Shown here: in pieces, positions 1 to 8,400 of the stretch | How the letters are laid out: the number at the start of each line of letters is the position of its first letter | How positions within the stretch are numbered: the first letter of the stretch is position 1 | Source: Phycisphaerales bacterium | GTDB taxonomy: Bacteria > Planctomycetota > Phycisphaerae > Phycisphaerales > UBA1924 | Length of the DNA: 64,000 nucleotides | Reading direction: 5' to 3' | NCBI GenBank assembly: GCA_029260345.1 | Contig: JAJDDK010000008.1 | Location: forward strand, 124,001 to 188,000 | Program-made: the position numbers and the translations under genes | Notes under the pieces: generated by a model | Told to the model about the DNA's origin: nothing | The model's database searches: none | The model's input: only the letters and a program-made list of their open reading frames with translations

Positions 1-125
1 ATTCCACCAAAGGCCTGCCATCGAAAATCTGCCCGGAGTGTGGCGCCGACACCACTGCCGCGCCGCCACCTGAAGAGTCAGCACACAACGACGCAACGAC
101 AGATTCACCGTCACCCAAAGAGTGA
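1..125 (+). CDS. C-terminal end of a zinc-ribbon protein (5' truncated by window)
   Basis: Reading in frame from base 3, the window opens inside a coding region that ends at a TGA at 123-125. The visible 40 residues contain GLPSKICPECGAD followed by a Pro/Glu/Ser-rich tail. A CPECG half-ribbon after a Gly-Leu is the same arrangement seen at the end of the protein at 22249-23127 (YDLRGL...CPECG), which is a recurring tail in planctomycete membrane proteins. The upstream CxxC half and the rest of the protein lie outside the window, so the function cannot be stated. Its last 15 bases overlap the 3' end of the opposite-strand SRAP gene. Confidence 0.6.
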   Translation, partial: STKGLPSKICPECGADTTAAPPPEESAHNDATTDSPSPKE

Positions 126-782
126 ATCCGGCTCAGGCTCGACAGGTTCAAGGCAGGCTGCGTCATCGTTCTTTGGAGAGTTGATGCGCGTGCCGATCGG
201 TTGCGCCGTCATCTCGTCCGCATCGAACGGGCGCAGCAGATGTTGCAAGTCATCGAGATCCGCCAGGGGATCGAGCCACGCGTCGTACTGATTCCGCGGC
301 AGGATCACCGGCATCCGATCATGAATCGGCGCGACGAGACCATTCGGTTCGGTCGTCAGAATTGCGTACGTTTCAATGTCACCCCATCGCTCCCAGATGC
401 CCGCAAAGCAAAACGGATCGCCGCTGTTCAGCAGAATGTGGAACGGCTGTTTGCGCCCGCGCCCCGGTTTCTTTTGCCATTCAATAAAACCCGTCGCCGG
501 CACGAGGCAGCGCCGCTCGCGAAAAGCATTGCGGAATGACCGTTTTTCGTTCACCGTCTCCGAGCGCGCGTTGATCATCCCCATCCCATCGCGCGAGAAC
601 GACGGAATAAGCCCCCAGCGCAGCATGATGAACTCGCGTTCACCGTCAGTGTCGAGCCGCACCACCGGCGCTGATTGTGAGGGTGCGACATTAAACCGCG
701 GCGCAAACTCCCCCGGCGCGATCAAACCAAAGATCGCCGCGAGCTCTTCCGCTTCGACAATGAGGGCATATCGACCGCACAT
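111..782 (-). CDS. yedK: SRAP/YedK (HMCES) family abasic-site processing protein
   Basis: The 223-residue protein begins MCGRY, so after Met removal Cys2 is the N-terminal nucleophile that forms a thiazolidine crosslink with abasic sites in single-stranded DNA. The other family residues are visible: Asn71 in NARSET, Glu101 in GFIEW and His154 in HDRMPVIL. Length and motif order match the SOS-response-associated peptidase family (PF02586). The role in shielding abasic DNA comes from the YedK/HMCES literature. No LexA-type operator was recognised, and no clear Shine-Dalgarno precedes the ATG, but Cys2 fixes the start. It converges on the partial gene at the window start and overlaps its last 15 bases. 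Confidence 0.93.
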   Translation of the reverse strand: MCGRYALIVEAEELAAIFGLIAPGEFAPRFNVAPSQSAPVVRLDTDGEREFIMLRWGLIPSFSRDGMGMINARSETVNEKRSFRNAFRERRCLVPATGFIEWQKKPGRGRKQPFHILLNSGDPFCFAGIWERWGDIETYAILTTEPNGLVAPIHDRMPVILPRNQYDAWLDPLADLDDLQHLLRPFDADEMTAQPIGTRINSPKNDDAACLEPVEPEPDSLFG

Positions 783-1042
783 GCTGAGACATCATAGTTG
801 TTGGATCCCAGGCGCCGCGGAGGCGCAGCACAATCAGGCGAGCGAACATCATGCGTCAGTGAGTTGTGTGCGTGCACGCGTGCCGACCTCTCGTCTGCGG
901 TCGCCTCGCTCTCGAAGCGTTCGCCCGCGTCCACAGCGAAGGGCCCGTCGGCGGCGAGACGATCAAAATTGGCCTCACAACACTCGTCTGGAGGATGTTC
1001 GGGCGTGTTGGCGGCGCCGGGTGTGACGTGTTTCTCGTCCAT
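722..1042 (-). CDS. Possible leader-type ORF upstream of the SRAP gene
   Basis: An ATG at 1042 with a good Shine-Dalgarno (CCCCGGAG, 9 nt upstream) opens a 106-codon frame beginning MDEKHVTPGAANTPEH and rich in Asp/Glu/Ala. It runs out of frame into the first 60 bases of the SRAP gene. No family is recognised. The reason to list it is that the ribosome-binding site, start codon and first ten codons (MD..HVTPGA) recur at 15314-15394, where the same block leads into a 15-codon ORF overlapping a zinc-protein start. It may be a true small protein, a translated leader, or a chance frame over a conserved nucleotide element. The overlap with SRAP argues against the full length being functional. Confidence 0.25.
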   Translation of the reverse strand: MDEKHVTPGAANTPEHPPDECCEANFDRLAADGPFAVDAGERFESEATADERSARVHAHNSLTHDVRSPDCAAPPRRLGSNNYDVSACAVDMPSLSKRKSSRRSLV

Positions 1043-1096
1043 AAGATGCGGCTCCGGGGAGGAGGGGCCACTTCTCTCTTTGCGCGGGGCGCCACA
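1013..1096 (-). repeat. Leader/RBS repeat, copy 1
   Basis: About 66 bases (1013-1078) match 15314-15379 with roughly five differences by eye; similarity then fades. On the minus strand the block holds AAGTGGCCCCTCCTCCCC, a GGAG ribosome-binding site, an ATG and codons for MD..HVTPGA. Only these two copies were seen in the window, both on the minus strand and both just upstream of minus-strand genes (SRAP here, a small zinc protein at the other copy). Conservation includes bases 5' of the start codon, so it may act as an RNA or translation-initiation element and not only as coding sequence. Confidence 0.7.
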
Positions 1097-1271
1097 AGTA
1101 TTGCAGTTCTGAAATCTCGAAATGCGAAAAATCAAAGTCTCGTCGTCTGTTGGTGAATTCTCTATTGATGATTCGTGGATTCGCGCTTCCCTAAGAACGC
1201 CGATCGGCTAAATTTGCGTTGTAAAAAGGCTGGGGCTGCTGCCCTACGACGACGCGCTGGAGTTCACAGGC

Positions 1272-4200
1272 ATGAAACGAAGAATCGATTCTGGAATCAA
1301 GACCTGGACACTTTGGAGCCTTGTGGCTCTCGTTCTATTCCCGTTGCCTGCCACGACCGCCAACGGCGCGCCGATGTTCGAGAGTGAACTGATCGATATT
1401 GGGAGTCCCACCGAATCAATGGCGGCGGGAGACATCAATGGCGACGGTCTCATTGATTTGGTCGCGGCGCCCGCACAGCCAAACCAATTTTCAACACCCC
1501 ACATCTTGCTCATGTTTGCCGATCCGAACGCGCAGCAGGGCTATGTTTCTGTTCAGTTTGAGTTGGAGTTTGAACAACGTCTCGTCAAACTCGTCGATGT
1601 TGATCTGGATAATGACCTTGATCTCATTGTCGCCGGCCATAGCAATGGCGACCCAGACAATCATGAGGTCCAGGTCTTCTTCAATGACGCCTTTGGCAAC
1701 TTCACCATTGAGCAGACTTTTGACTTCACCAACCCTCCGCAGTTTGTGGAACTCAAAGATGTCAACTACGACAATTGGCCGGACATGGTGTTGCTGTTTG
1801 GCAGCGCCGTCGGTGTCTCGCTCAATCAGGGCGACGGTCACTTTGGCCCAACTACGCTCGAAACGGGTTCAACCTCATTCATGAGCTGGATGGAGGTAGC
1901 TGATATTAATGGCGACGGGTTGCAGGATGTTGTGTTTGCTGATTTTGGCGACCAACGAGTTCTCTATGTTTCGATTGCGCTCGATGGGCTTTCACTCTCG
2001 CCAATTTCCAGTATCGAGGTCGGCGTCGTTGACATTCGCGGCATGACGACCGTCGACGTGAACGGCGATGGCGTTTACGAGATTCCAGTCATCATTGATG
2101 GCCCGCTGCAAAACCAGAGCACGCTCAGGATTGTGACGCACCCGATCAATACAGCGTTTCTGCCGCAACCGGACTTCACAGTCAATGAGTATCTCAACCA
2201 GATCTCCGCGGCCAATATCAATAACGACGGCAAGATTGATCTTGTCGCTGATGGTGAATTTTCGAATTTCTATTTCCCTGGCGCTGCGATTGGATTCGAT
2301 CCGCCAATCCCTGCCACTGCAAGCGCGCTTTTTACAAGATTTATCACGACCGATCTCAATGGTGATCTGCACACAGACCTCGTGTGTTTTCGACATTTTG
2401 GCACCAACTCAGCCATCATGATCGCGTACGGATGTGGCGACGGCGGGTTTTCCTCGCGGCCTCCGCAATACGTTTTCGAAACCACCGCATTTGCATACGG
2501 CGATGTGGATGGCGAAGGCGTGCCCGACTTCATCACAACCGATGCCCAAAGCCTGAAAATTCACCTGGCCGTCGATGGTGAATATCAAACCCCAGTCCCG
2601 CTCGACGTGGATGGGCACCGAATTGCCCATGTCACCGATATGGATCTCGACGGCATTCCTGACATCGTCACCACCGGCAGCGCCGGGGCCATTTCCATTC
2701 ATTACGGCCAAGGCGGAATGCAATTCACAACAGTTGTGCTTCCCGCTGATCTGAGTGTTTCGCTCTTTGACGCAGAATCCGTTGACGTGGACGACGATGG
2801 CATCCTGGATATCGTGGTCGCGTCGCGCACCAACATCGTCGCCATCCGACGAGGACTCGGCAATCGAACTTTTGGACCGTCAGAACTTCTTGATCTCACT
2901 TTCTTGCCGCCAAATACAACGCTCACCGGCATTGGTGTCGGCGAGGGCACAGGCGATGGCTTGGTCGACATTTTTGTGACGACGCAGAATCAGTTCAGTG
3001 ATCGCTCTGTCCTTGTCATGGCCGAGAATGATGGCGCCGGTCAGTTCCATGACATATTTCAGCATTTGTGCGGCGGCCCCCTGACATCTCTGCTGGTGGA
3101 GGATCTTGATCAAGACGACCTGATCGACATCGCGGTGGGCGCAGGACTTGATGATTCCCTGACGGTGCTGTGGTCCGAACCGGGTGAGGGTTTGCGCGGC
3201 CCGCAATACCTCCCGACGCCACCGGATTCGATGGCTGAACCTGAATGGATGTGTGCCGGCGACCTCAACCAGGACGGGCATGTTGACATTGTGATTGCAC
3301 TGGAGTCATCGACTCTTGATGTATGGATGAATGACGGGCGCGGTCGATTCAAGCAAACTGAATCGTTCATCTTTGCACAGCAATACTGGCGGACACAAAC
3401 CATGCAGTTGGTGGACGTCACTGGCGATGACATAATCGATGTGGTCATCGGTTTTGGTGATGGGGACATCGTCACAGTTGCCGAAGGCGCCGGCGATGGA
3501 ACCATTGCCTCCATCATCGAATTGCCGTTGCCGCAGAACAATACTCGCCATTCACTCACTGCGAACTGGGATGACGATCCGGAGGATGAGGTCTTCCTGA
3601 TTGACGGCGGCGACTTGCTGCTCGTCGACTTTGATCAAACGCTGATGACGCCAGTGATTCGATCGCTTGATGCGTTGAGGGCGGCGCTCTTGCCGTACGG
3701 GCCAATCGAATACAACGCCACCGTCGCCATCGACGCCAATGGCGATGGCCTTATGGATCTGACTTTTCTTCCAAACACAACCTCGACGCCGATGGTCACC
3801 GTGCTTCATGACGGCGCCGGACTTTCAGAGCACCTCATTATCGAATCACCCGGCGCGCCGCTCCGTCTACGAACCATCGTGGCGGGCGATCTCAATCAAG
3901 ACGGCGCCGCTGACATTCTTGGATTCAACATTGACACGTCAACCGACGGCCCCGACACCATGTACCCGTTGTTCGGAGACAACAGCGGCGCCTTTGTCGG
4001 ATCTCTGGAGCATGCGACGGCCTTAGGCAACGTCATTCCGCCAACGATGCACGACTCCAAACTCGCTGATATGAATGGTGATGGCCATCTCGATCTCATC
4101 TCCATCATGCGTGAACGAAACATTGGCGTCTGGAATGGTCGAGGCAATGGCGCTTTTGAGCCTGGTCATTTCTTCGAGACGGCCTTGCCAAAAGAGCTCA

Positions 4201-4814
4201 TTGTTGACATTGCCGATTTTAATTCCGATGGCCGGCTCGACGTGGCTCCAATCGTTCGATCCAGCAACGTGCGCATTGGAGTCGAAGTCCATTTTGGAAC
4301 ATCTGGAGATCAGTTTGGTGTCCTCTTTGACGGCGCGTTCGGTGACTATCCATCCGGCATCGGTGTGGTTGACACCAAACCAAGTGGGCCGCCCAGTCTC
4401 GCGGTCAGCTTGCGCAATGAGGCTCGTGTCGCCATTGTGGAACTCAATAAGGACCGGACGTTCGGAGTCCGGCGCGAATCCGCTGTTGGACGCGAGCCTG
4501 CGTTCGTAGCGACCGGAGACATCGACCAAGACGGAGATCGTGATTTGACCATCGGCATGACGGGCGCCGTCGTCGGCCATGGTGTGCTCGATGAATTGTT
4601 TACGCTCATCAAGAATCACCGGGATGGGTCGCTTCCCGGCGACCTCGACATGACCGGTTTGGTTGATGGCGGCGACCTCGCGATCCTGCTCGCCCAATGG
4701 GGCAGCGACGGCCCTGCGGACTTCAACAACGATGGCTTTGTCAATGGCGACGATCTGGCCCAGTTGCTGAGTGTGTGGGGGGCGAAATCGAACGCGTCAA
4801 CGCCGTGCGATTGA
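1272..4814 (+). CDS. Large secreted FG-GAP/VCBS repeat protein with C-terminal dockerin-like tag
   Basis: The 1180-residue protein starts with a signal peptide (KRR, then a hydrophobic stretch ending near ATTANGAPM). Nearly its whole length is repeated calcium-loop units such as DINGDGLIDLV, DVDLDNDLDLIVAG and DLNQDGHVDIVIA, the pattern of FG-GAP/VCBS repeats that fold as integrin-like beta-propellers. The C-terminus carries two dockerin-like EF loops (DLDMTGLVDGGDLAILL and DFNNDGFVNGDDLAQLL, each closing on a WG). In Phycisphaerae such tags sit on many secreted proteins without known cohesins. A GGAG lies about 10 nt before the ATG. A surface or extracellular binding role is inferred; the ligand is unknown. 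Confidence 0.85.
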   Translation: MKRRIDSGIKTWTLWSLVALVLFPLPATTANGAPMFESELIDIGSPTESMAAGDINGDGLIDLVAAPAQPNQFSTPHILLMFADPNAQQGYVSVQFELEFEQRLVKLVDVDLDNDLDLIVAGHSNGDPDNHEVQVFFNDAFGNFTIEQTFDFTNPPQFVELKDVNYDNWPDMVLLFGSAVGVSLNQGDGHFGPTTLETGSTSFMSWMEVADINGDGLQDVVFADFGDQRVLYVSIALDGLSLSPISSIEVGVVDIRGMTTVDVNGDGVYEIPVIIDGPLQNQSTLRIVTHPINTAFLPQPDFTVNEYLNQISAANINNDGKIDLVADGEFSNFYFPGAAIGFDPPIPATASALFTRFITTDLNGDLHTDLVCFRHFGTNSAIMIAYGCGDGGFSSRPPQYVFETTAFAYGDVDGEGVPDFITTDAQSLKIHLAVDGEYQTPVPLDVDGHRIAHVTDMDLDGIPDIVTTGSAGAISIHYGQGGMQFTTVVLPADLSVSLFDAESVDVDDDGILDIVVASRTNIVAIRRGLGNRTFGPSELLDLTFLPPNTTLTGIGVGEGTGDGLVDIFVTTQNQFSDRSVLVMAENDGAGQFHDIFQHLCGGPLTSLLVEDLDQDDLIDIAVGAGLDDSLTVLWSEPGEGLRGPQYLPTPPDSMAEPEWMCAGDLNQDGHVDIVIALESSTLDVWMNDGRGRFKQTESFIFAQQYWRTQTMQLVDVTGDDIIDVVIGFGDGDIVTVAEGAGDGTIASIIELPLPQNNTRHSLTANWDDDPEDEVFLIDGGDLLLVDFDQTLMTPVIRSLDALRAALLPYGPIEYNATVAIDANGDGLMDLTFLPNTTSTPMVTVLHDGAGLSEHLIIESPGAPLRLRTIVAGDLNQDGAADILGFNIDTSTDGPDTMYPLFGDNSGAFVGSLEHATALGNVIPPTMHDSKLADMNGDGHLDLISIMRERNIGVWNGRGNGAFEPGHFFETALPKELIVDIADFNSDGRLDVAPIVRSSNVRIGVEVHFGTSGDQFGVLFDGAFGDYPSGIGVVDTKPSGPPSLAVSLRNEARVAIVELNKDRTFGVRRESAVGREPAFVATGDIDQDGDRDLTIGMTGAVVGHGVLDELFTLIKNHRDGSLPGDLDMTGLVDGGDLAILLAQWGSDGPADFNNDGFVNGDDLAQLLSVWGAKSNASTPCD

Positions 4815-4874
4815 GCGGCTCAAGAGGTCATCGGCTCTGTATCTCGTCGCGACGGTTTATCTCCTTCGCCGAAC

Positions 4875-5235
4875 TGACCTGCCCCCACGTCTTGTGCCAA
4901 GGTCTATGTTAGATCATCGATGTCATTGATTGCCCGTTGAGACGGCGCTAGCGCCGTGGCGAGCATCTCAGAAGGCTTGCCTTAGGCAACGGCGCAGGTG
5001 TCTGATGGCCTCAGGGATTGTGTGGCTGAATCGTGTCGTCGTGGGCCCGCCGCTGCTCGATAATCACCCTCGCTCCTTTCAGCGTGCATATGACTTCCCC
5101 ATTCAAGAGTTCATCGCACTGCTTCCCGTTGAGACTCGCGAGCCACCTGTTCACCTGCGGCGGGCCGGGCTCGATAAATAGTGTCGTCACGGCCACCCGA
5201 TTCAACCATTCGCGCACGACACGGATCGATCGAGC
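4875..5235 (-). mobile_element. Decayed IS3-family insertion sequence remnant
   Basis: The 645 bp between the two giant secreted-protein genes holds no intact gene. At 4875 it begins TGACCTGCCCCCACG, which resembles the terminal inverted repeat of IS3-group elements, and a degraded IS3 orfB 3' end lies next to it on the minus strand. The other terminal repeat, orfA and most of orfB are missing. 5236-5459 shows no recognisable feature except the GAGAGGAG ribosome-binding site of the following gene. Confidence 0.7.
4963..5235 (-). pseudogene. IS3-family transposase (orfB/rve) 3' fragment
   Basis: On the minus strand the frame reads RSIRV-VREWLNRV, then TLFIEPGPPQVNRW, LNGKQCDELLNGEV and HDDTIQPHNP, then a stop at 5011 followed in frame by GHQTPAP. 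This lines up with the conserved end of IS3-group DDE integrases (REWL..V..KTLFIEPGSPWENGY, FNGKLRDELLNGE, YNTVRPHSSLGYRPPAPEA). The segment between SIRV and REWL, which should carry DNGPEFI with a catalytic Asp, is deleted, and the Ser of HSSLGY has become a stop context. The gene is therefore dead. Confidence 0.8.
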
Positions 5236-5459
5236 AGCACGACCGTCGCCGCTCCATTTGAAGAGCTATTCCGCTCTGGAAACCGTCCCGGTCCAATATG
5301 TCTGTCCAATTCTCGAATCAGCCCCTCCCAAGGCAGAGATTTTCCTCTTGCAGCTCCTTCGTCGATGCCATAACTTTGGATCGCAGAGATCGGTTTGAAG
5401 CGACTGGCGTTTGGGGCGGCACACCTCAAATGGCAGGGAATTGAGAGGAGTCGTCGAGA

Positions 5460-8400
5460 ATGCTCACCTTTTGTTTGGGTCGAGGGCTCATAGCCTTGGG
5501 CTTCGCCCTGTCTGTGTGCGCCATCGACGCCTCAGGCCAGGTCAATGTGAACAGTGGCGAAACGCTCACGGAGTCGGACCTGCTGGCAGGCGAGTTCAAT
5601 GGACAGATGTTCTCGTTGGGCGCCGAGACAGTATTCAACGTTCAATCAAATGGGATGTTGGCGCCGCTTGGATTTGAGCCTGACTCATTTCCGACCTTGG
5701 ATGGTGATGAACAATACTTTGATTTCAACGCGAGTGTCATTGACGTCAAGACCTTTGGAAAGATCAGATCTTCGTCGTCGGCGCCGACGTTGTTGCGCAA
5801 TGCCACGATCAATCTGTCACTGCTTGGCCAAATCGAAGACTATGCGTTTCTCAGCGGTGGAACACTGAACATAAATGGTGGCTTCACCGGCGAGCGCATC
5901 CGTGTTCTTGAAGGGAGCACGCTCAATCTCATTGAAGGGTCCATTGGATTTGACATCACCGTAATGGACAGTCTTGTCACAATATCAGGCGGGACAATCG
6001 ATGCGGGGTTCGGCGCCGCGCACAGCAGTGTCAATATGATCGAGGGATCGATTGGGATTTTCGGCGACCTCTACGGCGGCAGCACGATGGTCATGTCCGG
6101 TGGATCAATTGGCCAATTGTTCCGCATAACCGATTCAACATTCTCAATGACTGGTGGCGTCCTTGCAGATCGATTCCAAGCCGATGAAGGGAGTCTCGTC
6201 ACGATTCAATCCGGCGTGATCGGTGACGAGTTCACGACCCGGGCCGGGAGTCACGTGCAGGTATTTGGTGGTCGATTTGGCGAAGAGTTTGAAACGCACG
6301 ATGGCGGAATCTCCGACATCTCAGGTGGATCATTCAGCAATTTTTTTCGTGCGTGGGGCGGGAGCACGGTCAATATTGCCGGCGGTTCATTTGGAGGCGA
6401 GATTCAGCTCGACTCCGGCAGCGACGTGCGCTTGATTGGACAAGATTTCAAGATTGATGGGTCGGCTCTTTCCGGTCTCGACTCTTTCGGCGATCAGTTG
6501 GCGTTTGACCTGCCTGAGGGCTCCACTTTCACTGGATTGCTCTCCGACGGAACACCGTTCGCTTTTTCATCCGCTGATCTTGACCTCATTGCCAATGGTG
6601 TCGTGACGCTCGAAGTCGCCGGATCACTTGATCCGGTCCCGTCAATGATTGTTGCGTCGATCGATCCGGTGCCTTTGGGCGTTCGATCAGGTCAAACCAT
6701 AATCGTTGATGCAGGCAGCGTGATTCCGGACCATTTCAACGCGGGCGAAGGAAGCGTCGTTGAAATCATGGATCAGAGCGTTGTCGGTGCGAACTTTGAA
6801 GCCGCGGGTGCGCAAGTCACCATCAGTGGTGGGCAAATCGCGAACGATTTTGATGCGTTCTATGGCGCTGACGTTCTAATCACGGGGGGCGTGATCGGTC
6901 ATCGTTTTGATGCGCACAAAGGCAGTTTGGTGACAATCTCTGGCGGAGAGGTCAAGACATTATTCCAAGCGCATCCCGACAGTCATGTGATCCTCTCTGG
7001 TGGAACAATCGGCGACGACTTTGTCGCGCATGGCGGCAGCGTTGTCGATGTTACTGGAGGCGTCATTGGAGATAGCTCGGACGCCCTCGCTGGCAGCGTG
7101 ATCACAATTTCCGATGGCGGCATTGGGAATCAATTTCGCGCCTATGAAGGAAGCGTTGTCACACTCACCGGTGGCTTTATCGGGCAGTCATTTCAGGCAA
7201 TGCCCGGCAGCAACGTAATGATTTCAGGCGGTCAGGTTTACGATCACTTTAGAGCGCACGAAAACAGCGTCGTCACGATTTCCGACGGAATCGTCGGCGA
7301 TGACTTTGAGAGTCTTTCGAAGAGCTCCGTCACTGTGACAGGCGGCGAGATTGGCGATTTTTTCCGTGCCCATGAAGGAAGCCATGTCGAAATCGCGGGC
7401 GGGACGTTTGGGCGGAGCTTTCGCGCACTTCTTGGAAGCAATGTGACGATTTCTGGTGGATCGTTCGACGAAGGCTTTGTGGGCATTAATTCGAGCGAAA
7501 TCGCCATTTCAGGCGGAAGCTACGGCGATTTCTTCAATGTGGCGTCCGGCGCCGCATTGACGCTGTCCGGTGCGGATTTCAAACTTGATGGCGTCGCACT
7601 GGCGAGCGATCTGCAGCGACGTCGAGTGTTCAATTTCGATCTTCCGGAGGGCAGAACGCTCACAGGAACATTTCTCGACGGGACGCCCTTCGCGTTCTCA
7701 TCGGCGGATCATGACACGATCGCCGACGGGGTTCTGACGCTCCAGATCGGGACGCTGCCCCCGGTTTCGAATCAAACTTTTGTCGCTTCCATCGATCCAC
7801 TCCCTCTGGGCATTCGTGATGGCCAGTCGCTGATCGTCGATGATGGCGGTGTCGTCAACGACAACTTCAACGCTGGCGCTGGAAGCATTGTTGAGGTTCA
7901 CAACGGCGGCATTGTCGGCGTCAATCTGGAATCCGCCGGCGCCCAGATCGAGATCTTCGGTGGCGATGTTGGTGAAGGATTCGACGCGTTTGCGGGCAGC
8001 ACCGTGCTGATGTCTGACGGCGTGATCGGTCGCGAGTTTGAGGCTCACGCTGGGAGCCAAGTGCACATTTCTGGCGGCTATGTTGGGCGCGATGCGCGGG
8101 CGCTTGGCGGAAGCGAGATATTAGTTTCCGGCGGCGCCATTGATCGAGACTTTGTGGCGCACTCCGGCAGCATGGTGACGCTCACCGGCGGCGAGATCCG
8201 CCGCAACTTCGAGGCATTGAACGCGATCATCAACATTTCCGGCGGTGAGCTTGGCGACGATGCCGAAGCGCGGCAAGGAAGTCAATTCTATATCTCGGGC
8301 GGTGTCGTTGGACGCGAACTGCGTGTGTTTGACGGCAGTGTCGTGAACATCACTGGCGGCGATATTGGAAACGAACTGCAGGCGCTTTCCGGCAGCACGG

